From Anodontia alba (taxonomy: Eukaryota > Mollusca > Bivalvia > Lucinida > Lucinidae): 64,000 bases of DNA. This document shows, piece by piece, positions 44,152 to 55,027 of the stretch (position 1 is its first letter; the number at the start of each line of letters is the position of its first letter). The stretch covers positions 70,351,267-70,415,266 of the forward strand of contig OZ024829.1 of the NCBI GenBank assembly GCA_964016985.1, in the 5' to 3' direction. The notes under the pieces are model-generated. The model searched no databases. It saw only the letters and a list, made by a program, of their open reading frames with translations, and was not told the DNA's origin. The translations under genes and the position numbers were made by a program.

Positions 44152-45760
44152 ATGCTAGGGATCAAAGCGCACAATCGCCAAATCAGAATTCAAAAAACAA
44201 GAAACCCCAAGGCACGAAGAAAACATTCGCCAAGGCCCTATGCAGGGGACCCAGTGCACTAAATATTCAAAACCAGCTGAATCAATTAGCTCAAACTGTG
44301 AAACGGCTGGTAGAAAACGCAAAAATAGGCGGTTCATCAGAGCACAAAACAAAAAAGACTAGAAACGCTCAAAGAAGAGGAAACGCCAGATTCAAAGAGG
44401 GAAAGAAACAGTTCTGAATCTATCTAGCAAGCTTCTCACAGACACTGATTTTATTCTACTTGGAAAAGGGTTATCGTTTTGTCCGAAGACTAGGAACCAT
44501 GATACAATAAAACTCGCTGAAGAGACATTCAATTTTAGTAGAAGGTAACCTTCTGAAAGAATACTTTTACGAAAAACCCGACGAAGACACTTTAGGAAAT
44601 AAAAATTCAAGCGAGTATAAAGAAATGCCTTTCTTTAACAAGAAGAAATCGACATTTACCCCTTCTGCTGGGCGGGATACATACCTGGATTTCTACATTA
44701 AGGCCATACATCAAGAAATTCTTAATTCGCTCCCTAAAAAGTCTACATATACAAAAATATCCAAAGAAGAACTAAAAAGTCAACGACGCCTGTCCAACGA
44801 TCCTGACATTATTATCAAGAAAGCAGATAAATCAAGTACTATAGTGATAATGGACAAAGGTAATTACCTTCAAGAAGTTGAAAGACAGCTAAACAATGAA
44901 ACATACTAAGAAAAGCTTGTCATGGCATTTTCAGATACTGTTGAAAAGAATGTTTTAAACTGCACCAGAGAAATCAGTGAACAGAATGAGAGTATATATA
45001 AAGAATTTGATGCATTACCCGATAGTATACGTATTCCTCAATTCTACATTCTTCCAAAAATACATAAATCATGTGATGATGCACTTCCTATAGGATACCC
45101 AGGTCGTCCTATTGTTTCTGCTCACTGACCCTGTTTCGAAATATATAGATTATATTTTGAAACCCCACATGCAGTCACTACCGTCATATGTCTAAGATAC
45201 CACTGACTTTATCACAAAACAAACAATTTCAAGTAACATCCAAGAAGACTTACTTAGTCACTCTTGATGTTAGTTCATTGTACACTAATATCCCCCATGA
45301 CTGAGGCGTGTCGGTATTTTCTTGAGAATAATGGCCATAGTATTGGCAGTTTGTCTATAGATAACGTTTGTTCACTTATTGAACTAGTTCCGAAAAAAAA
45401 TTATTTCAAGTTCAATAACATTTGTTATCGTCAGAGAATGGGTACGGCCATGGGTAGTTCTATGGCTCCGGCATCTGCTTCCCTTTTTATGGGTAAATTT
45501 GAGATGGATTTCATGAAAATTAGTTCGGAAAAGCCAACACTTTGGTTAAGGTTTTTAGACGACATTTTTATGGTTTGGACACACAGTCTCGATAAATTAC
45601 ATGAATTTATCAAGTGTCTTAAAAATTTTCATCCATACATCAAATTTACGTATGACAAAAGTATTTTTTTTTTTGTGGACATTTTGCTACAGAATAATTA
45701 CATCTTCAACATGTGTACATGTAAAAAGTACCAACATTTATCAATACGTTGAGTATTCGT
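44152..45760 (+). pseudogene. Reverse transcriptase of Penelope-like element
   Basis: N-terminal basic part (MLGIKAHNRQIRIQ...), then 'GKGLSFCPK' (about 44,461), 'IIKKADKSSTIVIMDK' (about 44,811), 'PQFYILPKIHK' and 'GRPIVSA' (about 45,100), 'LVTLDVSSLYTNIPH' (about 45,255 across frames), 'MGTAMGSSMAPASASLFMGK' and the catalytic 'FLDDIFMVW' (about 45,556). These are the ordered RT motifs of Penelope-like RTs. The catalytic aspartates in FLDD are kept, but stops near 44,907 and 45,126 and later shifts break the gene. Confidence 0.85.
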
Positions 45761-46608
45761 CATATCATCCCAGGGCGTGTAAGAATGGCATTCCTTACAG
45801 TCAAGCAAAACGCTAATGGCGAATGATAATTCAGATTTTTCAAATGCTTTAACTGATCTCAGAGAGTTCTTCATTGCAAGGAACTATCCAGAAGCTGTGA
45901 TTAATTATGCGTTTAATGAAGTATGTAAACTTTCCCAAAGTGAGGCTTTGGTGCCCAGTTCAAAAGACAATAGTTCATATAATACTTTTGTTATCAAGTA
46001 TAACCCAATTTTACCTAACATAGGCTATATCATAAACAGATATTAGGATTTCTTACAACTCTCTAGTAACTCAGCTGTAAAAGAACTGCATAAATATAAA
46101 CCTGTGATGGCATACAAACGTCCTCGTAATATAAAGGATATACATGTACTTGTGGAGTCGAAGTTTTCAGAACCGTCAGATTTTAAGTTTTTTTCCTCTA
46201 AATGTAAGAGACCTAGATACACTGTTCACGCATTGTTGAAAGTGATCATTTTTTGAGTTCACAAAAGTGTACTTCATTTAAACTGAACTATGATAAAAAC
46301 TGCACTACAAGAAATGTTATTTACCTCATTTCGTGTAAAAAATGTGACAAGCAGTGCGTTGGGCAAACAAGACAACAAGTGTCGAAAAGAATGAACAGTA
46401 CAAATTTGACATCACTAATTTCAAGGACCCAAATTTCTTAACTCATGTTGCTACACACTTTAATGCTGAAGGTCATAGTTTCAGTGACTTCAGTTTCATT
46501 GTTCCGGACGATATGGAACGGCTGTTAAAGGAAACTTACTGGATCCACAAACTAGGAACAAAGTTACCCAGCGGACTGAATACAAAGTTGATATACAATG
46601 TTGAATAG
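45761..46608 (+). pseudogene. Linker and GIY-YIG endonuclease of Penelope-like element
   Basis: 'SSYHPRACKNGIPYSQAKR', 'DLREFFIARNYPEAVINYAF' and 'RPRNIKDI' belong to the RT-endonuclease linker. Then '[20 protein letters not shown]' followed by [10 protein letters not shown] is a GIY-YIG-type nuclease with the tyrosine of the second motif replaced by cysteine. It continues in another frame with 'VATHFNAEGHSFSDFSFIVP' and 'RLLKETYWIHKLGT', where the E and W are typical. Frame change near 46,390. Confidence 0.8.
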
Positions 46609-46636
46609 GAATTTTGGAGTGTGCAGCTAATCCTCT

Positions 46637-46742
46637 CAGTGGGCGCATAGCGTTGGAGCGGCGTCGATTCGTCGTTGATTCTACGTCAAGACATTGAACC
46701 GACGTTTGGTCGACGTTGTTTCGACGTTGTATGCCCGCTGGG
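46637..46742. mobile_element. Short MITE with CGACGTTG repeats
   Basis: Left end 'cagtgggcgcatagcgttgg' and right end, reverse complemented, 'cagcgggcatacaacgtcga' are inverted; the interior repeats 'cgacgttg' on both strands. About 106 bp. It lies just downstream of the Penelope-like element. Confidence 0.6.
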
Positions 46743-46994
46743 TATTTTCTTTCTGTAATTACATCCGAGCGTCAGTGGCTGTTCAGCCACGCTCCCCTTC
46801 CGTTTTTACACAAAAATCTATCCGTCCGATTTTTTTTTTTTTATCTTATCTCATTATATGTATAAGGATCTAATTTTCTTTATAGCATATTTTCTGCGCC
46901 TGCTATTCAAAATACTATTGGAAATGAGGGTTGGCTGCTTGCTATGAATTCTGCTCAATTTGTATACTTCCGATCGAACCTTCAATATAACTGT

Positions 46995-47310
46995 CGTTTG
47001 GTATTATGGTGTGCGAGTGGTAGGATCCTATGCGCGATCTGCGTACGCATCTGCACGCTCATATGCTTACGTATGCGTATGCACTTGTGGATGCGGGTTC
47101 GGGCTGTATATGTTGCGCGTGTGTAGATTCTTTGCCTTTTCTGTGTAGTGGCCAGTGGTGGGATCCTATATAAGTATGGGGCAGGGATTCTATGGGTGCG
47201 GTATCCGCGTACGCATCCGCATGCTCATGGGCTTACGTTGTGGATGCGAGTGTGGGCTGTACATTGCGCGTGCATGGATTTCTTGCCTTTTTCGTGATTT
47301 TCTTGTTCGC
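46995..47310 (+). repeat. Direct duplication of about 170 bp
   Basis: 'gatctgcgtacgcatctgca' / 'ggtatccgcgtacgcatccg', 'gatgcgggttcgggctgtat' / 'gatgcgagtgtgggctgtac' and 'attctttgccttttctgtg' / 'ttcttgcctttttcgtg' occur in order in both halves (about 47,000-47,150 and 47,155-47,305). Confidence 0.7.
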
Positions 47311-47620
47311 ATTTAACTACTGTCCGTGGCTTTCCTATTACTTTTGGCATAAATTGGATCAGCCTGTGCGTGTGCGTAGTATGTGAGTTGTAACTTGAAG
47401 TATTTTGTTACTTTCAGGACATTAAATGTTTTCCTCTGGTTTTTTTTTTTTTTTTTTTTTTTGTTAATGCCCGAGTAACCTGTTTTTTGCATAGTAATGA
47501 ATATTGCACGAAATGTTAGTTTCTTTGCCACAGATATTTTTACATTTTTGTGTAATAATGGCTGTTGCGGTTATTTGGATTCTATTTTTAAATATTTGGT
47601 ATTTTAACTCGTATGACTCA
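47311..47620. other. No gene seen
   Basis: AT-rich with a T tract at 47,440-47,462. Confidence 0.5.
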
Positions 47621-47847
47621 CTGATATTTTTCGTGACCTGAAAGATTTCATGCTCGCTGCATAAGGTATTTCCGGTTTGACACTTCCAGTCTGACAGCTC
47701 TCATGATCTAACAGATCTCACGTTACAGGGGTGTAGCGTGAGATTTGTCAGGCCATGAGATCTGTCAGACAGAAAGTCTGAAACCGGAAGTACCTTACGG
47801 AACGCACGATGCGTGTATGAGATCTTTCATATCATGAGAAATGTCAG
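47621..47847. mobile_element. Foldback element, 227 bp
   Basis: Arms of about 106 and 115 bp are inverted copies with some mismatches, separated by a 6-nt loop (47,727-47,732). Within each arm 'ctgacag.tctcatg' and 'agatctcacg' recur. It has no coding and is probably a small palindromic MITE. Confidence 0.85.
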
Positions 47848-48113
47848 TAAGTTAATTTTAAAATTCCAAAGCAAACAATTTTAGAATGATTAAAGCTGTT
47901 TTCGGTGATAAAATATTACTAAAAATAGGTCGGCCACATTTTTCAGCCGATCACAAATTTTATTTTTGTCATTATATATAAACAATGATTCAAACGGCTT
48001 GTATCTCAGTTTCTTATGATTATACATTATAATTGCTATTTACAGCATTGATATTGCTGAAATCATTATTCTAGTTTTTTTTATTGACAATGATTGTTTC
48101 TCATTGCAGGGGT

Positions 48114-48178
48114 ATAAAAGCCAAGTATCTGATTGGTTCACTGTCTAAGTAGGTCAATCCATCTGAGTAGTATATAAG
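48114..48178 (+). promoter_or_regulatory. Two TATA-like boxes upstream of the first paralogue
   Basis: TATAAAAG at 48,114-48,121 with an inverted CCAAT (gattgg, 48,131-48,136) and TATATAAG at 48,171-48,178. Either could start a transcript covering the frame from 48,182. No comparable TATA is seen upstream of the second paralogue. Confidence 0.35.
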
Positions 48179-48181
48179 TAG

Positions 48182-49178
48182 ACTGAAGTTTGCTTTTGTA
48201 CTCTGGCGATAGGCAGATTGCCTATCGTCGGCAGACCTATCTGGCGGTTGACGGAGGGGAAGCATATTGTCAAGTTGGAAATAACTTGGAAGCTTCCCCG
48301 AATCACACCACAGAGGAAAATAACTAACAAGAAGAGATCTGCTACTGAAGACGACGACGACCTTGTCAAGATGGCGGAATCCAAGATGGCGGCGCCCACG
48401 CCACCGAGATTGGCAGCCTCCTTCAACGACGCGGTGTGTTTGATACCGTCGCCGACGACAGAGGAAAGGAGGGCATCACCACTAGTGAGACCTAGTACTC
48501 CTACTACCGCCACCGACCTGGAGACTACAACTGACCGCTCTCCTCCAGGGGAGTGGAAGGAAGTAGTCTCCAAGAAGAAAAAGAAGATTCTCAAGGCGTC
48601 GACTCCGAAAGAAGAACCAACTGCACCGCGGAGGAGGACCCCCTATAAAGCAGCCAAGGAAAATACAACGGACACATGCGCCGAGAACCTCTCCTCCTGC
48701 TCACGTTCCAGCACCAGCTTCAGTTCCAGCCTCCACGCCATTGACAACACAGAAAGCACAGAAACAGGAAGATGCCAAGTGTTTTCTTTCTGGCTGTGGT
48801 AAGTCATACCCCATTCATGAAAAGTATGACTTGGATGAAGTGAGGACACTTCGTATGGCAAACGGCAGACAGGGAACCATCGTAAAGGCGTACCGGCTAC
48901 CCGACTAGGATGGGAAGACCACCGAAGAGGCTCCTGTGTACTTCACATACGTCGAGGAATAGCCCTATTGGTACTTTCTAAAGGGCTACTCTTCTAAGTA
49001 CTACTCGAAGAGGTTCTTCGACGACATACAGGAGGAGTTCACAAGGGCCACTCCAGTCGACAACCACATGCTATGGTACGACGACCTGGAAAGATGTTGT
49101 GCCGGTACCGACCACCCCAAGGTTAGCGAGGCTGAGACCCTAGCTCCAGGTATTCCTGGCTCTTTTCAGAACCCCTGA
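48182..49178 (+). pseudogene. Unrecognised gene, paralogue 1 (broken)
   Basis: I do not recognise this family. The open frame from 48,182 has no ATG near its start, so the true start is lost or lies in an upstream exon. The N-terminal part 'IVGRPIWRLTEGKHIVKLEI' matches the start of paralogue 2. It is followed by a lysine/proline/threonine/serine-rich stretch ('WKEVVSKKKKK'). Near 48,750 the reading moves to another frame with 'CFLSGCGKSYPIHEKYDLDE', 'KAYRLPD' and 'EAPVYFTYVEE', interrupted by TAG at 48,906 and 48,960. That frame then stays open to TGA at 49,178, about 65 residues longer than paralogue 2. ATTAAA at 49,226 may be an old polyadenylation signal. Confidence 0.65.
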
Positions 49179-49533
49179 CATGTAGGGCGAGTGTAGTATT
49201 ACATTGTGCATAAGTAATACACACGTATTAAAGCCCTTTTCTTTTGAACGTGCATTCTAAATTATGTAACTTACAGACCTTGACCTTTATGTATATCGTC
49301 CGATATCGTACGATCAGGCGAGGTAGTCCACGCATGAATTATGCGTGCACACCGTTTTAAGCCAAGGTCAGAGTAAAACTAATCCAGATTTTTCTGGCGC
49401 TGCCTCTATGTGACTCAGTTGCCTGGCAGCGTTAAAAATCTGTAAACTGTAACTGTAACTTCTGTACTGCATATTCACCTCACATTCCACATTCGACCTT
49501 CGAAGTGTGAACAACTCCTAACTACGAATAACC
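49179..49533. other. Spacer between the paralogues, with two inverted repeats
   Basis: CACGCAT-gaatt-ATGCGTG at 49,329-49,347 and a larger hairpin at 49,385-49,442 ('cagatttttctggcgctgcc' against 'ggcagcgttaaaaatctg'). The second lies 90 bases before the start codon of paralogue 2. Their role is unknown. Confidence 0.6.
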
Positions 49534-50214
49534 ATGTCCGATTCTGTTATGCCTGGTGTACTACTCAGGGCCCTGAGCGAGTACAACTTTGTCGGCACTC
49601 CACTTAGGAAGATGTCCGACGGGAAGGATCTAGTTCGCGTTGAACTAACCTTCCATAAGGCTCTACCAACTAAGCCTTACTACAAGAAGAGGGCTGAAAG
49701 CAGGAGGCAGCCTGCACCCTCTGCTGGCGAGTGGCCTCGCCAGCCCACTGCTGCTACTAGATCTCCGACGACGACAAGATCGACGCCTGCTAGACGACAG
49801 CCAGCTATGGAGAGGGAGATGCCACCACCATCAACGCAGACACTACAAGACACATCACGCATGATCGCACACAGAAGACAAGCAACAATACAGCCATCGC
49901 CGATCATCACTAGACCAGCTACACCGCCACCTCTTTCACCAGAATCACCACCGACGAAGAAGCCGAGAACAAAGTCACCGGCGACGAAGACTGCACCTAC
50001 GCAGTACTTCCATGTTAACATTGAGGAAGAATACCCTCTACATAAGAAGTACGACCTCCAGGATGTCATTTCTACCAAGTACAAGGCCATTGCCAAAGCT
50101 CAACGACTACCAAGAGACGACGAAGAAATCAACGTCGACCTGCCAGTTTACTTCGTGTTCCATAGAGACAACCAGCACTGGTGTTACGTGAACGGACGAG
50201 CGTTGGGCCGTTGA
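49534..50214 (+). CDS. Unrecognised intact gene, paralogue 2 (226 residues)
   Basis: Starts at ATG in the context ataaccATGtcc and runs without interruption to TGA. Residues about 19-38 read FVGTPLRKMSDGKDLVRVEL, shared with paralogue 1. Residues about 55-155 are low-complexity, rich in P, T, S, R and A, with 'TKKPRTKSPATK' as a possible nuclear signal. Residues about 157-226 form a compact C-terminal region with 'EYPLHKKYDLQDV', 'QRLPRDDEE' and 'LPVYFVFHRDNQHWCYVNG', again shared. No signal peptide or membrane segment. AATAAA lies 54 bases after the stop and an A-rich tract begins 24 bases later. The conserved ends around a diverged spacer suggest selection on both end domains. Function unknown; a transposon accessory gene or a retrocopy is possible. 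Confidence 0.65.
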   Translation: MSDSVMPGVLLRALSEYNFVGTPLRKMSDGKDLVRVELTFHKALPTKPYYKKRAESRRQPAPSAGEWPRQPTAATRSPTTTRSTPARRQPAMEREMPPPSTQTLQDTSRMIAHRRQATIQPSPIITRPATPPPLSPESPPTKKPRTKSPATKTAPTQYFHVNIEEEYPLHKKYDLQDVISTKYKAIAKAQRLPRDDEEINVDLPVYFVFHRDNQHWCYVNGRALGR

Positions 50215-50267
50215 CGATGGACTAGACGCAATCGCAAGCAATCAGAGGATAAACACAACACTTTGTA

Positions 50268-50338
50268 AATAAAAACAAGCATGTATTTAGAAAGTTAAAA
50301 AAACAAAACAAAAAAAAAAAAAAAACAAAACAAAAAAA
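50268..50338 (+). terminator. Polyadenylation signal and A-rich tract after paralogue 2
   Basis: AATAAA at 50,268-50,273, then an A-rich tract at 50,297-50,338 broken only by single C residues. The spacing is that of a genomic copy of a polyadenylated transcript, but flanking target duplications were not found. Confidence 0.55.
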
Positions 50339-50391
50339 CTATGAGTAATTTGCAGAGTTCCAAACTATAAGTAATTTGTAGAGTTCCATAA
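50339..50391 (+). repeat. Tandem duplication of about 27 bp
   Basis: 'ctatgagtaatttgcagag' with ttccaaa, then 'ctataagtaatttgtagag' with ttccata. Confidence 0.8.
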
Positions 50392-53300
50392 TTCCTGAAA
50401 TTGAGGATTACTGAAATACTGGCATCGTCTAATTAAATATTCTATAAAATTTATATGGAATACTACGTATCTTTAAAAAATCACTAATGAAGTCCACGGA
50501 TGTATCTTTCATGATAGTTTCCGGTACCACTGGTTCTTGATTACACTGAATTTCCCGGAAAACTGGTTATAGTCAATCATGGCAACGATGTTAATAGGAC
50601 ACATAGTGATGAAACGGAACCTGAAAATAAGTATCATGTCCTAGAACTCTCGATATCAAACATGACAAGATATTGCCTTATTAATTTCCACTAGATATAC
50701 AGAGTGTGTACGCCAAATGTTATAAATGCGACAAGTCCGTTGCAATTGATTATTATATAGCAAAATCAGATCCTAAAACCACATGGACGCTGTTAATGAC
50801 ATATAATATTGTACAAATATCTAACACAGGCAGACACACAGTCAGAATATATCTGACAACCACACTAAATAATCGGAGGTATGGCATCTTGACGATTACA
50901 CATTCTTACCCATGCGCCTTCCACTGTAAGAATCCCTTTAGAACGCTAAAGGTTAAAATAAATTATAACTGCCATTATACTACAATGATTACACGATCAC
51001 ACATCGTCCCCACGAAATCATTGGGTACAATATCAACATGACATCGTCATAGCCTCAAACATGACTCCTTGCTGCTTGAGCCATTTCATAATATAAAACT
51101 CTAGACTTGTGATTAAAATAAAAAGGACATCTGTATATGTGTTTAAGGTAAATATGATATGTGTCATTTGTGTAAATCGCGCCAACTACTGAATGTGTAT
51201 GCAGTATGCCTAACGGTATCGTACATTCATGCGTATATGTCTGGTGTGTGCGGTTAACATAACGCCTAACTGTGTCGTACATTTAAGCGTATATGTCTGG
51301 TAATCATAAAGAAAAAAAACATAATGTACATGTCAGATTAGAATATGTTATATTAAAATATGGTAGTGCTATCATTGCGCCAATTCATCTACCTCATTAC
51401 TCAAGTAAGAATATTAATGTTTGTATTCTGATCAGGATCTACAGAACCTATCAGACTCACCAGACTGACCAGGATCCAAAGAATCGATCAAATTTAATCT
51501 CCCTGTCCGGTTATAGTTTACACACCCGACACGGCTTATTCGTCTGATCAGGGTCTACACATATAACCAAAATGTACACATCTGATCAGGGTCTATCCAC
51601 TTATCATGCCGGGTTTGTAAGTACGAATGATACATAAAATCGCAACGTAGTAAAGCAATAAATTTACCTAAATTATTGACTTACCATGGTCAGATCCCCC
51701 AGATACAGCACAACATCATAATATGAGAAAAAGGAAGACAAGGATCAGTCTTCAATGAAAACAAATATTGTAGTGTGTATCGTTCTATTCAATCAGGGAG
51801 CTTTTATAGTAATGTGGCACGTTTTGAAACATGTGCCCACAAGAAATCCGTGAAATTCAAGATCTAAAAATGATATTCACAAGAATACCGTGATAGTCAA
51901 GATTTAAAATAACCTGTTCGATTGTCCGAACGGTGCAAAATTTCACACAGCGACTGCTCAAATTATGAAGTAAAAAACATTTTTCTCTCGGAACGCAACA
52001 AAACTGCAAAATTACGACAGAAAATTCTCCCCTTTCAAAAGATAGCCTTGAGACAAAAATCAATCCCAGAACAGTGAAGATATTGATCACCGAACCTAGG
52101 TTCACTCGGAATATACAAATTTCTGGTAACCGCTCAAGTATATAGACGTAAATAATCAAATACACCCTCAGCATAACTATCTCGTGATTACCGTAATACC
52201 GTAACTTGAAAGCTGAAGTGTACCTACTCGCTTAAAAAGTAAAACAGTCATCATAATCAGCGCTCCAGTTACAAATGCAATAATCTAACCTGGTTAATAA
52301 AAATCGATACAAATTTCTATTCTAGGCGTTAGTTACTTACATATTGAAATTACCGTAAGTAATTCTACAAATCGTAATTAATAAGCCTACAATTGTATCC
52401 AAAATTGTTGAATTCGTCCACTGGGTGGGGATTCACATTTTAAAGATGAACTCGTTTGGATATTGTAAGTCGAGTTAGGGTTCTATTAGCGTATTCCATG
52501 TTAAACACGAACAGTGATTATAGAAAGAAATAGCATTTTCTGACAGAATTCAATTTTTGATCAACGTTTAGGACAAGGTCCTTCATCCCTACTTGGACGA
52601 GTTCATTTTCCTTCCGCAGTGAAAAATAGTTCGAAGAAATTATATACTTTAAGTACATGTGAAACTGTTGCAGTGCGCTAAATATAGTAATACATGTGAA
52701 TTTTAATTAAATAGATCAGCAAAATGTTGACATTTATAACTTATTTTCGTTCGACGGTTTGTTTGGATGACCAAGGGCAAATCACGACCCAAGAATTATT
52801 CCGCTGTTCAAGTCGCGACCCTATGTTGTAGAAACTGCTGAGCCCAACGCAACATTACTTCAAAAGAAACAGAGGCTACTTCAGCTGTGATAAAGTATAT
52901 ATATTTCACATTGCATTTTTTTTCTTTTAGTGCCATTTAAACCGTACGTTATTTGTTTACGTTGAACTTCTGATTAAATTTTTCTTACAAGCTGGAAGTT
53001 TTGACAGTGACGTTACAAGCGATTTGTTTACGGTGGGCTTTGAACATGATAGTGTAGAAGCAAATGGGAATGGTATGCATATTTTTTTCTGTTACTTTTT
53101 AGCGTGAAATCGTTCGAAGTTAATTTGATGTTAACCAGTTACTATTTAGTATAAATCTGCAGCCTAGAACGATGAAGTAGCGTTTTTCCAGTAGCCATAA
53201 TGCCATAGCACAACATGACTTCCGGTGAAAACGAAAGTAAAAAAAAAAAAAAAAAACAATACTGAAAGCGTTACGTTGACATTGTTTTGTTTGACTGAAG

Positions 53301-53560
53301 ATGAATTATTTTCAAGTTTTTCGATTTAAATCGAAATGGAAATACTTGTAAGCAAATAGTTTAGATGGGCATAAAATAATACCGACCAGTGGGTTTATTT
53401 TCTTACTTTTATCCTTGCAACAATTAGCAGGAGCTCCGGGAGAAACAAGGGCTGGATGACTGAATCCCGACATCAGTATTTATGCCCGCCGTGTAGAATT
53501 GTTTGGAAAGTCTATATTTTCACTCTGAGAAATATACAAATGTTTAAATCTCCATATATA
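50392..53560. other. AT-rich stretch without a recognisable gene
   Basis: Small repeats only: two units of about 58 bp at 51,207-51,300 ('cctaacggtatcgtacattc' / 'cctaactgtgtcgtacattt' each with 'gcgtatatgtctgg'), and 'ctgatcagggtctac'-type phrases at about 51,428, 51,545 and 51,581. Frames of 60-110 codons here show no motif or codon pattern I can support. Confidence 0.45.
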
Positions 53561-53570
53561 CCGCGTCCAA

Positions 53571-54021
53571 CCGTAACGCCGGATAACCGGTCGTAACGCC
53601 GGATTTTCGGTCAAATAACGCCGGATTACGGTATTTTTCGTAGGATTCGCCGCCATTTTAAGACACGTGTTTGACGGTGGGTAGACAAAAACATTTATCT
53701 AAAATATCGAACATGAAGAGTAACCTATCCGGATCTACATACATTCTTCTAACTACCAAATCTTCAATTGATACATATACTTTGCCGAAATTGTCAAACA
53801 CTCAGAGAGAAAATGGTTGTGCAGGTTCGGCCATAGATACCAAAGCATTCTTACCGGAGGATTTCGTACTTTTTTCATTTTCTTAAATTTCCTGACCAGC
53901 TGGTGGATGAAAATGCATTTGAAATTGACCTTGTATCGTAATCTGGCCAGATTTTTTTTTACCGACGAAACAAAGACTGAGGCACAATCGACAAAAATTA
54001 AGGTAACGCCGGATAAAACGG
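53571..54021. repeat. Region bounded by repeated TAACGCCGGAT motifs
   Basis: TAACGCCGGAT occurs at about 53,574, 53,594 and 53,624 and again at 54,005, mostly followed by a variant of aaccGGT or acGGT. Two short frames between (53,671-53,886 and 53,817-54,032) are not recognisable. The clustering may mark the end of a repeat unit. Confidence 0.5.
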
Positions 54022-54775
54022 TATCTTCTTGATCTGCAGTTGGCCAGTATTCTCGCAGACAAACACACTTCTGATGGTAAAACTAGCTACACAGTCCAAT
54101 ACCAATTAATCAACACTATGTCTTAGTTTTGGTATATGAAGTATCTGAATGTATTAATCACATACAAGATCAAGCACCTCAATATACTTAAAAAAGTATT
54201 TAGATTTACGTACTTTCATCTATAGCTTTTATCCAGTATTCTCGCACACAAACACACGATCTATTCAAAAAGTTGTAACAATTAGAGTGTGCAAAGAAGA
54301 GTTGAAAGTAATCGTTAAAATTGAATAACTTGTTCAAGTAGTTTTCAGACTCCCTCTTGATTCCTTTAGAAAATGGGGTAATCATATCGTTTACCTAATT
54401 TTTTTTATTATCCCGCCCTGAATGTGATTCTATTACATTTTCCCTTTCATTTTAAGAAGCCTCATTTAGATATGGTTATCATTTTATGGAAAGGCATATG
54501 AATAAGGCTTGAGGTTTCGAAGCGCTATTGCTATGTGCACGCAGAACGTGTGTTTGTTTATGGATGACAGGCTTTGCTGGGGACAAATAATGTACAAAAG
54601 TAAGTTCTAGTAGACAAGGGAGGTAATCTAAAATCTCAACAAAAATTTATTTGTCAAAATCTTTGCAGCACATTTTTGACTAAAGTACTACAAAATAGGA
54701 CAAAAAGTATTTGTAGGAGGATGATTCATAGCATGGTAATGCATATAAAACCTCGTTTTCGAATGATGTATGGTG
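54022..54775. other. No gene seen
   Basis: 'ccagtattctcgcagacaaa' at about 54,043 and 'ccagtattctcgcacacaaa' at 54,231 are a direct repeat about 190 bp apart. Otherwise AT-rich. Confidence 0.45.
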
Positions 54776-55000
54776 GATCCCCGTGGCCTAGTGGATAAGA
54801 GAGATGACTTAAGCCATTAAGGTTTCTCACCGCTGTGGCTCGAGCCTCGCTCGGGTCACATGTGGGAAAGCCAAGTTCTGCTTACGGATGGTCAGGTGGT
54901 TTTTCCTCAGGTTCTCCGGTTTTCGCCCACCTTTGATGAATGATCGCCACGATATAAGTGAAATATTCTTGAAAGGGCCGTAAAACCCAAATTAAAAAGA
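54776..55000 (+). repeat. tRNA-derived SINE S3, copy 2
   Basis: 'ccccgtggcctagtggataa' (A-box-like), 'ggctcgagcctcgctcgggt' (B-box-like), 'gtggtttttcctcaggttct', 'ttttcgcccacctttgatga' and the tail 'gaaagggccgtaaaaccca' followed by aattaaaaag. It matches copy 1 at 43,785 on the other strand. Confidence 0.8.
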
Positions 55001-55027
55001 CATAGTAAGGAGAGTAGATCAATTGCT

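Larger units (their letters stand above)
44152..46608 (+). mobile_element. Penelope-like element body (RT plus GIY-YIG)
   Basis: One degenerate coding unit in the expected order: basic N-terminal region, RT, linker, GIY-YIG endonuclease. Stops and shifts split it into at least eight frames. No surrounding LTR-like repeats were found. Such elements integrate by target-primed reverse transcription, often near telomeric or AT-rich DNA. Confidence 0.85.

Noticed and set aside
48154..48594. 146-codon minus-strand frame
   Set aside because: Antisense shadow of the paralogue 1 coding strand; the plus-strand protein aligns with paralogue 2 and this does not.
49680..50096. 138-codon minus-strand frame
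   Set aside because: Antisense shadow of the intact paralogue 2 frame.
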